Position numbers and translations under genes: made by a program | Virus record (IMG/VR): IMGVR_UViG_3300001460_003769 | Span: 8,630 to 31,021 of that record | Direction: 5' to 3' (one strand) | Origin: a virus | Length of the DNA: 22,392 bases | Notes under the pieces: model-generated | What the model was told of the DNA's origin: nothing | The model's database searches: none | The model's input: only the letters and a program-made list of their open reading frames with translations | Part shown: piece by piece, positions 7,208-15,044 of the stretch | Numbering within the stretch: the stretch's first letter is position 1 | Layout of the letters: each line of letters opens with the position of its first letter

Positions 7208-7671
7208 GTAGAGGAGAAGAAATTTTATCAGAATTTTTAGAGAATATTGATAGGTACACTAAATCACTTCACTTGAGCGAGGTAAAAGAAAACCAAAATA
7301 TTTCAGATTTGTTAAATTTCCAATTTTCTGACTTTGAAAAGCTGACGGCTGTGGAGTGCAGTTCTGCCGCCTATCAACTTTATGCTTACGCTGAGTACAT
7401 TGAGACTGAAAAAGCCAAACAAAAAAACATTTTAGACTGGGCAGAGTCGTCTATTTGGTTTATAATTAGTGGAACCTTAGATCAGTATGGGGACAAGTTC
7501 ACCAAGTGGCAAGTTAAATACTACCCTGCCATAAAAGAAAATCCCTTAGCTAGTGAGATACTAAAAATAAAAAACTATGCTGAATCAAAGGTTAAAATAC
7601 TAGAAGGAAAATGTGAAAGAGTAATGAGAATGGCAGACGTTTTGAGCAACTTATCAAGGAAAAAATACTAA
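7204..7671 (+). CDS. Helical protein, candidate UvsY-like recombination mediator
   Basis: The 155 residues look almost wholly helical. Layout: a polar N-terminus, a segment SSAAYQLYAYAEYIETEKAKQ, a WAES turn, and a long C-terminal helix that ends in RVMRMADVLSNLSRKKY. T4 UvsY, the loader of UvsX onto gp32-coated ssDNA, has similar length and a similar order (a Tyr-rich helix with YSKWLN, then charged helices, then a long tail helix). Sequence identity is too low for me to claim homology by eye. The position two genes after the RecA homologue supports a mediator role. ATG 7204 overlaps the previous stop (ATGA). It could simply be an unrelated helical protein. Confidence 0.45.
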   Translation: MSRGEEILSEFLENIDRYTKSLHLSEVKENQNISDLLNFQFSDFEKLTAVECSSAAYQLYAYAEYIETEKAKQKNILDWAESSIWFIISGTLDQYGDKFTKWQVKYYPAIKENPLASEILKIKNYAESKVKILEGKCERVMRMADVLSNLSRKKY

Positions 7672-8126
7672 TGAACAATAAGGACAGAAACGTAATAGAG
7701 TCTTTGACAAGCGTAATGATGGATATTAAAAAGGCCATCGAGTTAATAGACCAAAAAATTGATAAACTAAATAACGCCACAGAATTCCTCAACGCCACTG
7801 AAGCTGTTGTTGCGAGTGAAGCGGCACTCGACCCACCAACAAAACGTAATATTGATTACAATGATTGGGGTGGCTCTCAAGAAGAAGATGAGTCAGTTGA
7901 AGAAGTTCACAAAATGATCAAAGGGAATAAGTTTGTTGATGACGGAAGTCTATTTCAAGAGGAAGATGACAGGACACCATCTGTCAAGCCGTCCCCAAGA
8001 AAACGTCAAGATTGGGAATCAAATTTAATTGAGAGAACTTGCTCCAAGTGCAGCAAGGCAGAAAGAGTAAATAAAATACACGCAACGGGGTCAATGTACA
8101 CTTGCCGGAGGTGCTCAAGAAGATGA
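7671..8126 (+). CDS. Coiled-coil and zinc-ribbon protein preceding the helicase
   Basis: I do not recognise a named family. The first 45 residues predict a coiled coil (MDIKKAIELIDQKIDKLNNA), followed by a disordered acidic middle (QEEDESVEE, FQEEDDR) and a C-terminal zinc ribbon with C124/C127 and C145/C148, followed by Arg residues. The layout (oligomerisation helix, flexible linker, metal-binding nucleic-acid finger) suits an adapter protein. It overlaps the helicase gene by ATGA, so coupled synthesis is likely; a helicase or ssDNA adapter role is inference. A transcription or RNA-binding role is equally possible. Confidence 0.55.
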   Translation: MNNKDRNVIESLTSVMMDIKKAIELIDQKIDKLNNATEFLNATEAVVASEAALDPPTKRNIDYNDWGGSQEEDESVEEVHKMIKGNKFVDDGSLFQEEDDRTPSVKPSPRKRQDWESNLIERTCSKCSKAERVNKIHATGSMYTCRRCSRR

Positions 8127-9565
8127 TAAAAGATTTAGCAGCAGAAAGAGCAGTCTTGTCTGCGTTGGTACAATTTGGCTTAGATGTTTACATGGAATTA
8201 GATTTTTTGACTGCTGACTGCTTTGTTGACAGTCAGAATCAGTTTTTGTTTGACTGTATATCTAGTATACTTTCAGAAGGTAGAGAGGTTGAGGTTTCGT
8301 CAATTTTATCTGAGGCCAACAACCTTGGCAACGCAATAGATAAGAACGAAATGGCGTTTATTCGCTCGTTAATTAATTTCCCTATCTCGAAAAGCAATGT
8401 GCCATCTCACGCTGCAAAACTTGCTAAACTAGCAACCATTAGAACTTTAGACTCCACTCTGACTATTTGCAAGAATGATTTAAAAAAGTTAAATGGCTCA
8501 GAGGATTTAGCGGACATTATATCTAAAGTTGAAGAACCTATTCTAGATGTAACGGGAGAGGCTTTCTCTGGAAGTTCAAATCAAACGGAAGTTCTTGGTG
8601 CGGACGTTTTTGATTATATAGAGTACCTTTCTGAAAACGTAAGGGAGACTTTAGGTGTACCAACAGGATTCTCGGAGTGGGACAACGCCATCGGTGGAGG
8701 TCTCAGGAAGGGCTGCGTTGACTTAATTGGAGCTAGACCAAAAACTGGAAAGTCTATGCTTGGTGATTCTGTGGGTATCAATATTGCAAGACAGGGCGTT
8801 CCCGTTTTAATGCTAGACACCGAGATGTCCAAGGAAGATCATTACAATAGAATATTGGCTAGTTTATCAAATATAAAAACCAAAGAAATAGAAACTGGAT
8901 TATTTGCAAAAACACCTTCTAAGTCACACGCTGTAGGAGAGGCCGCGAAGGAGTTACATGAATTGCCTTACCACTATCTTAGTATTGCTGGTCAGTCGTT
9001 CGATTCAATATTATCTCAAATGAGAAAGTGGATTTATCAGCACGTTGGGTTTGACGAAGACGGAAAAACCAAAGACTGTGTTATTATCTATGACTATTTA
9101 AAGCTGATGGACGGTGACAGTATTTCTTCTTCTATGCAAGAGTATCAAGTTCTTGGGTTTCAGATTACTAAGCTGCACAACTTTATGGTTAAGTACGCTT
9201 GTCCGTGTCTGGCATTTGTACAGTTGAACAGGGACGGAGTAACGAAAGAGTCGTCTGATGTTATTAGTGGCTCTGACAGGCTCGTTTGGCTTTGTACCAG
9301 CTTGAGTTTGTTTAAATTAAAGTCTCCTGAAGAACTGGCTGAAGACAATCAGGTTGATGGAGATCAGGGAAATACAAAATTAGTGCCTCTACACGCTAGG
9401 CATGGTGGGCTTATGGATCAAGGCGATTATGTGAGTTTAAAAGTTGATGGTGAGTATGGTAGAGTTGTACAGAAGATGACAAGAAATCAGATTTACTATA
9501 AAGGTAAAGAAGATCAGGAAGGTTTCAAATCAAATGAAGAGTCTAACACAGAAACAAATTTCTAA
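8123..9565 (+). CDS. dnaB: DnaB-like replicative helicase
   Basis: This protein is the probable hexameric 5'-3' helicase of the phage replication fork. Residues 1-110 resemble the DnaB N-terminal domain (ERAVLSALV, FLTADCF, QNQFLFDCI). The RecA-like motor has GVPTGFSEWDNAIGGG, Walker A GARPKTGKS (203-211), VLMLDTEMS (about 229-236) and Walker B VIIYDYLKL. The strand FVQLNRDG and the segment SGSDRLVWL are in the expected order. I chose ATG 8123 because GGAGG lies about 10 bases upstream and ATGA couples it to the previous stop; TTG 8102 would lie inside the zinc ribbon. The 480 residues match the DnaB family. The family call is secure. Confidence 0.92.
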   Translation: MIKDLAAERAVLSALVQFGLDVYMELDFLTADCFVDSQNQFLFDCISSILSEGREVEVSSILSEANNLGNAIDKNEMAFIRSLINFPISKSNVPSHAAKLAKLATIRTLDSTLTICKNDLKKLNGSEDLADIISKVEEPILDVTGEAFSGSSNQTEVLGADVFDYIEYLSENVRETLGVPTGFSEWDNAIGGGLRKGCVDLIGARPKTGKSMLGDSVGINIARQGVPVLMLDTEMSKEDHYNRILASLSNIKTKEIETGLFAKTPSKSHAVGEAAKELHELPYHYLSIAGQSFDSILSQMRKWIYQHVGFDEDGKTKDCVIIYDYLKLMDGDSISSSMQEYQVLGFQITKLHNFMVKYACPCLAFVQLNRDGVTKESSDVISGSDRLVWLCTSLSLFKLKSPEELAEDNQVDGDQGNTKLVPLHARHGGLMDQGDYVSLKVDGEYGRVVQKMTRNQIYYKGKEDQEGFKSNEESNTETNF

Positions 9566-10658
9566 AATTTGCGAAGAATTACTAGAGCAGCTACCTGAGT
9601 TTTTGACTCACATGGATATTGATTTTATTGAGTACCCTAATAGAATTGCATTTCCTTGTCCAGTTCATGGGGGTGACAATCCAGAGGCTTGTTGCATATT
9701 TACGGATGGCAATTCAGCTAAGGGAAATTGGCATTGCTGGACTAGGCACTGCGAAGAAGAGTTTTCAGGCTCTTTGATTGGCCTTGTTCGTGGATGGATG
9801 GAGAGAAACGGGTGCGAAGAAAATTCGTTCCATAAGGCTCTTAAATTTTGTTGCGATTTTCTAAAAATGGATGTGGCAAAAGTAGAAGAATCTAACTATG
9901 ACAAGGGTAGAGTTAATCAAGTGTTTAAAATATTTAACGAAGAAAGTTTAACTGACTCGACCCCTACTATATCTAGAGATTTGATCAGGGGAAAACTTGA
10001 AATTCCTTCAGTGTACTACCTAAACAACAAAGACGAACGTAAAAGGTTTTCGGCTGAAGCATTGGACACTTTTGATATTGGTGACTGCAAGGATTCTAAA
10101 CAGTCAATGTTTGGGCGGGTGGTAGTTCCAATATACGATGAACATTGTAATTACTCTGGTTGCGTTGGCAGGACTAAAACTGAAGTTTCGAAGTCAAACC
10201 CAAAATGGAGAAACAGTAAAGGCTTTTCTAAGTCCGCTAATCTATACGGGTTTAACATTGCATCAGAGTATATATTAAGCTCTGGAACAGTTATATTGGT
10301 TGAAGGCCAATCAGACGTTTGGAGGCTTTACGAGTCTGGGCTTGCTATGTCTGTAGGGATTTTTGGAAGCTCTTTGTCGGACAAGCAGCTAATAGTACTA
10401 GAAAAATCAGGAGCTTTCAACGTTGTGATATTGACTGACTACGATGAAGCTGGTGATACAGCCTACAAAGATATAGTCAATAAATGCGGAAGAAGATTTA
10501 ACTATATTAGACCAAACTTAAAAGACTGGTTTAAGTCTACAGGGCTACCCCAGAGCGAGTGGGATGTGGGCAGCATGACAGTTCAAGAAATTAAAAATGA
10601 AATTTATCCATCACTAAAAGGAATAATCAATGACGAACATTATAGCGTTTGCGGGTAA
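9534..10658 (+). CDS. dnaG: DnaG-like primase (zinc finger plus Toprim)
   Basis: This enzyme makes RNA primers for DNA synthesis. The N-terminal zinc finger appears as CPVHGG (C42, H45) and NWHCWTRHC (C68, C73). The Toprim catalytic core appears as ILVEGQSD (E257) and LTDYDEAG (D302, D304). At 374 residues it is much shorter than bacterial DnaG (about 580), lacking the helicase-binding C-terminal region of the host form, as is common in phages. ATG 9534 overlaps the helicase by 32 bases; GGAAGG lies about 12 bases upstream. The adjacency of helicase and primase genes supports a shared primosome. The family call is secure. Confidence 0.88.
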   Translation: MKSLTQKQISKICEELLEQLPEFLTHMDIDFIEYPNRIAFPCPVHGGDNPEACCIFTDGNSAKGNWHCWTRHCEEEFSGSLIGLVRGWMERNGCEENSFHKALKFCCDFLKMDVAKVEESNYDKGRVNQVFKIFNEESLTDSTPTISRDLIRGKLEIPSVYYLNNKDERKRFSAEALDTFDIGDCKDSKQSMFGRVVVPIYDEHCNYSGCVGRTKTEVSKSNPKWRNSKGFSKSANLYGFNIASEYILSSGTVILVEGQSDVWRLYESGLAMSVGIFGSSLSDKQLIVLEKSGAFNVVILTDYDEAGDTAYKDIVNKCGRRFNYIRPNLKDWFKSTGLPQSEWDVGSMTVQEIKNEIYPSLKGIINDEHYSVCG

Positions 10659-11436
10659 GAAGCAGTCTGGTAAAAGCACATGTGCGAACTTCCTACACGG
10701 ATACCAGATGAGAGCACAAGGAATCATTAGCGATTTTGGGTTGAGCAAAGAAGGAAAGCTGCTCGTTCAAACAGAGGACATGAAAAGTGAAAAAGAAATA
10801 GAGCAAAAACTTGCCATGATCGACGTTAATCGAAAGGACTACGAATTTGCGGAATGGGCAGCTTATAGCATGTGGCCCTTTATCAAGAATTATTCTTTTG
10901 CTGAACCTCTCAAGCAATTGGTTCTTAATCTTTTTAACGTACCCGAAGAGTGTTTGTACGGGACTGGCGAACAGAAAAAACAAAAACAAGAACATTTGCG
11001 GTGGGAGAACATGCCAAAATCAAAAACTAAATTCGGCAAGAAAAAGGGGTTAATGACCGCCCGCGAGTTTTTACAGTTTTTGGGCACAGACATCATGCGT
11101 AACATGTACAAAGATATCTGGACTAAATACTGCATTGACAGCATTGAGTCTGAAGAATCTCTAATCGCAACAATTGACGACGTTCGATTTTTAAATGAAC
11201 TAGAAGCCATTCAAAAGGTTGGGGGAAAAGTTATTTACTTAAATCGAAATGAAGGCTCTAAGGACAGCCATTCTTCGGAAAATGAGTTGGGTAATCATCT
11301 GGATAAATTTGACGCAGTTATTGATAATTCGGGCTTGTCAATTCTAGACACGAGCATGGAAGTTATGAAGTTCATTGAGAAATGGGGATGGCTTGAGGAA
11401 AATGTATCCATAACAGCAAACCAAGAAAGCAAATAA
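10630..11436 (+). CDS. Deoxynucleoside monophosphate kinase, T4 gp1-like
   Basis: This enzyme probably phosphorylates dNMPs to dNDPs, feeding DNA synthesis. The start MTNIIAFAGKKQSGKST gives Walker A GKKQSGKST (9-17). Family landmarks visible are AEPLKQLV, the REFLQFLGTDIMR segment, IATIDDVRFLNE and VIYLNRN in order, as in T4 gp1-type kinases. The 268 residues fit the family. ATG 10630 overlaps the primase by 29 bases with AAAAGGA about 8 bases upstream. The opposed deoxyribonucleotidase at 295 suggests the phage tunes its nucleotide pools in both directions. The exact dNMP specificity cannot be read from the sequence. Confidence 0.8.
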   Translation: MTNIIAFAGKKQSGKSTCANFLHGYQMRAQGIISDFGLSKEGKLLVQTEDMKSEKEIEQKLAMIDVNRKDYEFAEWAAYSMWPFIKNYSFAEPLKQLVLNLFNVPEECLYGTGEQKKQKQEHLRWENMPKSKTKFGKKKGLMTAREFLQFLGTDIMRNMYKDIWTKYCIDSIESEESLIATIDDVRFLNELEAIQKVGGKVIYLNRNEGSKDSHSSENELGNHLDKFDAVIDNSGLSILDTSMEVMKFIEKWGWLEENVSITANQESK

Positions 11437-12476
11437 TGATAGTAACATACATCAGAAGTTCGTCGTATAATAATTACGACTTTTGCCAAATGCAGTATTT
11501 TCTAACCTATGTTTTAGGTTGGCGATCCAATAGCGGCAAGAAAGCAGATATGGGAACTATGGCTCATAAGGTTATGGAAATTTTGGCTGGCCTAAAAAAA
11601 TTCCAACAAGATAACCCAAGAAAGAAATATCTAGTTGTAAATGACGACAAGTGTGGTAAAATAAGAGAACATAAAGACAAGCTCCATACGGGTGAGCTAG
11701 TTGATAAGTTGACAGAAAAGGCTATAGGTGATTACGCAAAGGGTTCGCGACATAAATTTTACCGCAAGGAAAGAGCAGAAATTAGGCAGACCGTAGAAAC
11801 TTTTTTAACTTGGAATGATGGTCAGTTTGACCCAAGATTGAGAAATATTTATTACCCAGAGCCTCACTTTGATATACCAATCGAAGAAGAATGGGCTAAG
11901 TTTGATTTTATTGACGCACAAGGCACTCAACAGAAGGGACAACTGGCGATTAAGGGCACTATTGACCTTGTAACGTTAGTTAACAAAGATACAATCGAAG
12001 TTGTTGACTGGAAAAGTGGTCGTCGTTTAGACTGGGCGACAGGAGAAGAAAAGACGTATGAAAAGATGCAGAATGACCCACAGTTATTGCTTTACTTTTA
12101 CGCGATGTCTAAAATGTTTCCAGACTTTAAATACAGAATTATGAGCATCTTCTTTTACAAGGACACAGAAGGCAACCCAGACCCAGTACCTTACAGTTTT
12201 TGCTTTGATGAAAGTGACGAAGAAAGGTTTTTAAACATGCTCAAAAACAGAGTGGGGGAAATTAAAGATAACCTTTCTCCAAAGCCTGTTGACCCTACTC
12301 GGAGAGACCCAAAATGTAAGTACTTGTGTCATTTTTATAAAAATAAGTTTGAAGGTGAAAGCTCTTGCATGTGCAAGTCTGTAGAGCAATCACTTAAAGA
12401 AGATGGAATGGATGTTGTTTTAGAAAAATATACTGCACCTGATTTCAATATTGGTTTTTACGAGGCTCCCGGATAA
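11436..12476 (+). CDS. Cas4/AddB-like PD-(D/E)XK nuclease with probable Fe-S cluster
   Basis: This protein is probably an exonuclease acting in recombination-linked DNA processing. The RecB-type nuclease core shows H44 (GTMAHKVME), D177 (KGTIDLV), D191 and K193 (EVVDWKSG) and Q216 with Y220 (QLLLYFYAM), the classic order for the RecB/Cas4 family. Cysteines bracket this core: C17 in YDFCQMQY and C294, C298, C311, C313 near the C-terminus, the arrangement that holds a [4Fe-4S] cluster in Cas4 and AddB. The TAATG overlap couples it to the kinase. No cas1, cas2 or CRISPR is near, so a CRISPR role is unlikely. The nuclease family is sure; the cluster is inferred. Confidence 0.82.
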   Translation: MIVTYIRSSSYNNYDFCQMQYFLTYVLGWRSNSGKKADMGTMAHKVMEILAGLKKFQQDNPRKKYLVVNDDKCGKIREHKDKLHTGELVDKLTEKAIGDYAKGSRHKFYRKERAEIRQTVETFLTWNDGQFDPRLRNIYYPEPHFDIPIEEEWAKFDFIDAQGTQQKGQLAIKGTIDLVTLVNKDTIEVVDWKSGRRLDWATGEEKTYEKMQNDPQLLLYFYAMSKMFPDFKYRIMSIFFYKDTEGNPDPVPYSFCFDESDEERFLNMLKNRVGEIKDNLSPKPVDPTRRDPKCKYLCHFYKNKFEGESSCMCKSVEQSLKEDGMDVVLEKYTAPDFNIGFYEAPG

Positions 12477-12490
12477 TATTAAGGTAGAAA

Positions 12491-14125
12491 ATGAGCGAAT
12501 ATACTCCACTAAATGTCAAAACTGACTACAGCATCCAGAAAGGATTTTGTCAATGCGACAATATTGCAAAGAGATGCAAGGAAAATGGCTATCAAGCATG
12601 TGCAATTAACGATATCGAGAACGTGTCGGGCGTGCCAGCTTTTCACAAGGCTTGCAAGGACAACGGAATCAAGCCAATAATTGGTTGCGATTTCAATGAC
12701 TTCTCTTTGTTTGCTAAAAACAAGCAGGGTTATTTTGAGTTGATTCAGTTTACTTCAGATTTTCAATCAGAAAATTTTAAAAAGCTAGACAGCTTAAAGA
12801 TTATGGCATCCAAAAACAATATTGCGTGTGTGGTTTTTAGAGACTGTCAGTCTGATAAACCCAAGGACAATCTGTCAAACGTTTTAAGTAAGATGTTTAA
12901 AAGCAACTTTCATGAAATCGTAGAGACTGGAACATACTATGTTGACGAAACTGATGCGGAAGCTCACAGAGTTATGATTCTTTCTGGGATGAAAACTAAC
13001 TTTAAAAAGATGAGATCAATCAACAAGGAAAGATGGGAAGAGTCTAACAATCAAAGGTTTTTTGATTCTAGTAATTTTTACTTAGGGGCAAATACACAGG
13101 AAGATCAGTTTAGTAAAATATCTAAAATTGTTGAATCCTGCGAAGACTATGAAATCACAGCAAAGCCCATGCTTCCAGAATTTAAATGTCCAGACGGAAT
13201 GTCTCAGGATGATTACCTTAAACAATTATGCAGAGAAGGCTGGGCATCTAAGTTGACTCCTGATGTTTTAAGCACAGAAAAAATCAAGCGGGCTTATCTT
13301 GATAGAGTACAGTCAGAAATGAGTGTTATATTTAACGCTGAACTGTCAGGTTATTTTTTAATCGTTCAAGATATTGTTAGATACGTTAGGGAAAGAGGTT
13401 GGATTGTTGGCCCCGGAAGGGGTTCTGCTGCGGGTTCGCTAGTATCATACCTTATAGGAATTACTAATGTAGACCCAATCAAGAACGATCTTTTGTTTGA
13501 AAGATTCTATAACGAGGGTAGAAACACCAAAGATAATATTTCCTTGCCAGATATTGACTTGGACGTTCCTCCTTCTCACAGGGATGAAGTTATTGATTAC
13601 ATCAAGAGCCTGTTTGGGGAAGATAAAGTGGCACAGGTGATTACTTTTGGTAGACTTCAGGGAAAGTCAGCACTAAAAGAATCTCTGCGTGTGTGTGGCT
13701 CTGTGGGTTTCTCAGAGATGAATGAAATCACAGATCAGATTCCAGAAACTCAAGAAATTTCAGACAAGATTTCTGCTTCTGGAGAAAGCTCAGTTATTAT
13801 GTGGGCTTTAAAAAACAACCCAGACAATTTAAAGTCTTGGTGTTTTATTAACAGCGATGACGAACTTCAAGGTGGTTTGTCTCACGAGTTTGATTTAGCG
13901 ATTAAGCTAGAGGGGGCGATCAAGAGTAAAAGCACCCACGCTTGTGGTGTCGTTATATCAAAAAACAAACTGAGTGATATATGTCCGGTAATTGATAATA
14001 AATCTGGTGATCCAGTGGCGGCATTTGAAATGCAAGATTTAGAAAGCCAAGGGCATGTTAAGTTTGATATTCTAGGTTTAAATGTTTTAACTAAAATTAT
14101 GGAGATTTGCGATGAAAGTTATTAG
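12491..14125 (+). CDS. dnaE: DNA polymerase III alpha subunit, N-terminal half
   Basis: This gene encodes the first half of a C-family replicative polymerase. Residues 1-70 match the start of the PHP domain (TDYSI, GIKPIIGCDF) but the metal-binding His-x-His is lost (NVKTDYS). The palm follows: GPGRGSAAGS (about 308-317), LPDIDLD with D354 and D356, and VKFDILGL with D526. These three acids correspond to E. coli D401, D403 and D555. The protein stops 18 residues after D526, where full-length proteins continue directly to the fingers. The rest of the enzyme is encoded at 15045. The start has AAGGT 7 bases ahead. No intein motif is present at the end. Confidence 0.92.
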   Translation: MSEYTPLNVKTDYSIQKGFCQCDNIAKRCKENGYQACAINDIENVSGVPAFHKACKDNGIKPIIGCDFNDFSLFAKNKQGYFELIQFTSDFQSENFKKLDSLKIMASKNNIACVVFRDCQSDKPKDNLSNVLSKMFKSNFHEIVETGTYYVDETDAEAHRVMILSGMKTNFKKMRSINKERWEESNNQRFFDSSNFYLGANTQEDQFSKISKIVESCEDYEITAKPMLPEFKCPDGMSQDDYLKQLCREGWASKLTPDVLSTEKIKRAYLDRVQSEMSVIFNAELSGYFLIVQDIVRYVRERGWIVGPGRGSAAGSLVSYLIGITNVDPIKNDLLFERFYNEGRNTKDNISLPDIDLDVPPSHRDEVIDYIKSLFGEDKVAQVITFGRLQGKSALKESLRVCGSVGFSEMNEITDQIPETQEISDKISASGESSVIMWALKNNPDNLKSWCFINSDDELQGGLSHEFDLAIKLEGAIKSKSTHACGVVISKNKLSDICPVIDNKSGDPVAAFEMQDLESQGHVKFDILGLNVLTKIMEICDESY

Positions 14126-14342
14126 CGGCAAAGAAGACATTATGTCTGTTGTTTATCACGGGTATTCCGTTGTCAATAGAAAGGGTGCATCTATATGCAA
14201 CTTGGAGGATGTTATAATGGGGAATTACACTCCCAAGGGTAAATACCAAGTTTGGTGTGAAAAAGAAAAGGTTTACGAATTGTTCCAAGACTTAGGTGAT
14301 GCTACAGATTTATTTATAAAAATTTCAAAAAAGGGTGGCTAA
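14112..14342 (+). CDS. Unknown 76-aa protein inside the split polymerase locus
   Basis: I do not recognise this protein. It has a beta-rich first half (SVVYHGYSVVNRKG, GNYTPKGKYQVWC), a short helix (EKEKVYELFQDLG) and a lysine-rich end. No enzyme motif is visible, and it does not resemble an intein or homing endonuclease. ATG 14112 overlaps the end of the polymerase N-half by 14 bases in another frame, so re-initiation after that stop is likely. The exonuclease start follows its stop by one base. Its position between polymerase half and proofreader suggests a holoenzyme accessory, but that is guesswork. Its length equals that of E. coli theta, but the sequence does not match. Confidence 0.6.
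   Translation: MKVISGKEDIMSVVYHGYSVVNRKGASICNLEDVIMGNYTPKGKYQVWCEKEKVYELFQDLGDATDLFIKISKKGG
14331..14338 (+). promoter_or_regulatory. Ribosome binding site for the exonuclease ATG 14344
   Basis: AAGGGTGG lies about 6-10 bases upstream of ATG 14344. It supports that ATG over the in-frame GTG at 14335, which would place the ribosome site inside the coding region and add only three residues. Confidence 0.5.
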
Positions 14343-14343
14343 T

Positions 14344-15036
14344 ATGAATTATCGTGATATAATTGTTTTTGACTTTGAGACCACAGGAAGAAACGCAGAA
14401 AAGTGTCAACCCACTCAAATTGCTGCCGTAGCTATCCATGCAAGAAAGCTCAAGATTCAGCCTAACGGCATTTTCGAAAGTACCATGAGGTGCATAACTA
14501 ATGATGATAAAGCTATTGCCGCTGGTTTTGACCCAATCGAGGAAGGTGCTCTAGAAGTAACAAAAAGAACTAGAGCTAGTCTTGCTAAAGGGCCAATGCC
14601 AAAGACTGTGTGGAAAAACTTCGCTAAGTTTTGCGATCAGTTTAACTTCAAGAAAACTCCTTGGTATGCACCAATAGCTGCGGGTTACAATATTAATGGG
14701 TTCGATATGAAGATCGTAGACAGGCTTTGTCAAGAGTACGGCCCAACAAGCGATAAAAATGGGGAGCAAAAAATATTCCACCCAATTCACAAAATCGACT
14801 TGATGCAGCATATTTACTGCTGGTTTGAAAATCACGCCGAAGTAAATAAGTATAACATGGATTATCTAAGAGAGTACTTTGGTATGCCTAACGAAAACGC
14901 ACATGATGCGTTGCAAGACGTAAAAGATACTGCGAATATTCTAATTAGATTTTTAAAGCTCCAAAGAAATATTATTGACAACAATAAGGTTCAATTCAAG
15001 AACGCATTTGCTAACGGAAATTTTGATATAACTTAG
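14344..15036 (+). CDS. dnaQ: DEDDh 3'-5' exonuclease (DnaQ/epsilon-like)
   Basis: This is the probable proofreading subunit. Exo I is FDFETTG (D10, E12), Exo II is in GYNINGFDMKI (D121) and Exo III is HDALQDVKDT (H187, D192), giving the DEDDh set. The 230 residues match the epsilon subunit in length. I chose ATG 14344 because a good ribosome site precedes it. The gene lies between the two polymerase halves, which in most bacteria are one protein with epsilon encoded elsewhere. A dedicated beta-clamp motif is not obvious to me. An RNase T-type or other DEDDh role is possible, but the context argues for proofreading. Confidence 0.88.
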   Translation: MNYRDIIVFDFETTGRNAEKCQPTQIAAVAIHARKLKIQPNGIFESTMRCITNDDKAIAAGFDPIEEGALEVTKRTRASLAKGPMPKTVWKNFAKFCDQFNFKKTPWYAPIAAGYNINGFDMKIVDRLCQEYGPTSDKNGEQKIFHPIHKIDLMQHIYCWFENHAEVNKYNMDYLREYFGMPNENAHDALQDVKDTANILIRFLKLQRNIIDNNKVQFKNAFANGNFDIT

Positions 15037-15040
15037 AGGT
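15035..15040 (+). promoter_or_regulatory. Ribosome binding site for the polymerase C-half
   Basis: AGAGGT lies 4 bases before the GTG at 15045. It shows that the second polymerase half has its own translation start rather than being reached by frameshift or read-through from the first half. Confidence 0.6.
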
Positions 15041-15044
15041 TAAC

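Noticed and set aside
11436-12476. CRISPR-associated cas4
   Set aside because: No cas1, cas2 or repeat array is near; phage Cas4-like nucleases occur in replication operons.
14112-14342. Homologue of the theta subunit of DNA polymerase III
   Set aside because: The length matches by chance; the sequence shows no similarity and the predicted make-up is beta-rich, not three-helix.
14126-15044. Group I intron or homing endonuclease interrupting the polymerase gene
   Set aside because: The gap is filled by two tightly packed reading frames, neither is an HNH, GIY-YIG or LAGLIDADG type, and the C-half has its own start and ribosome site.
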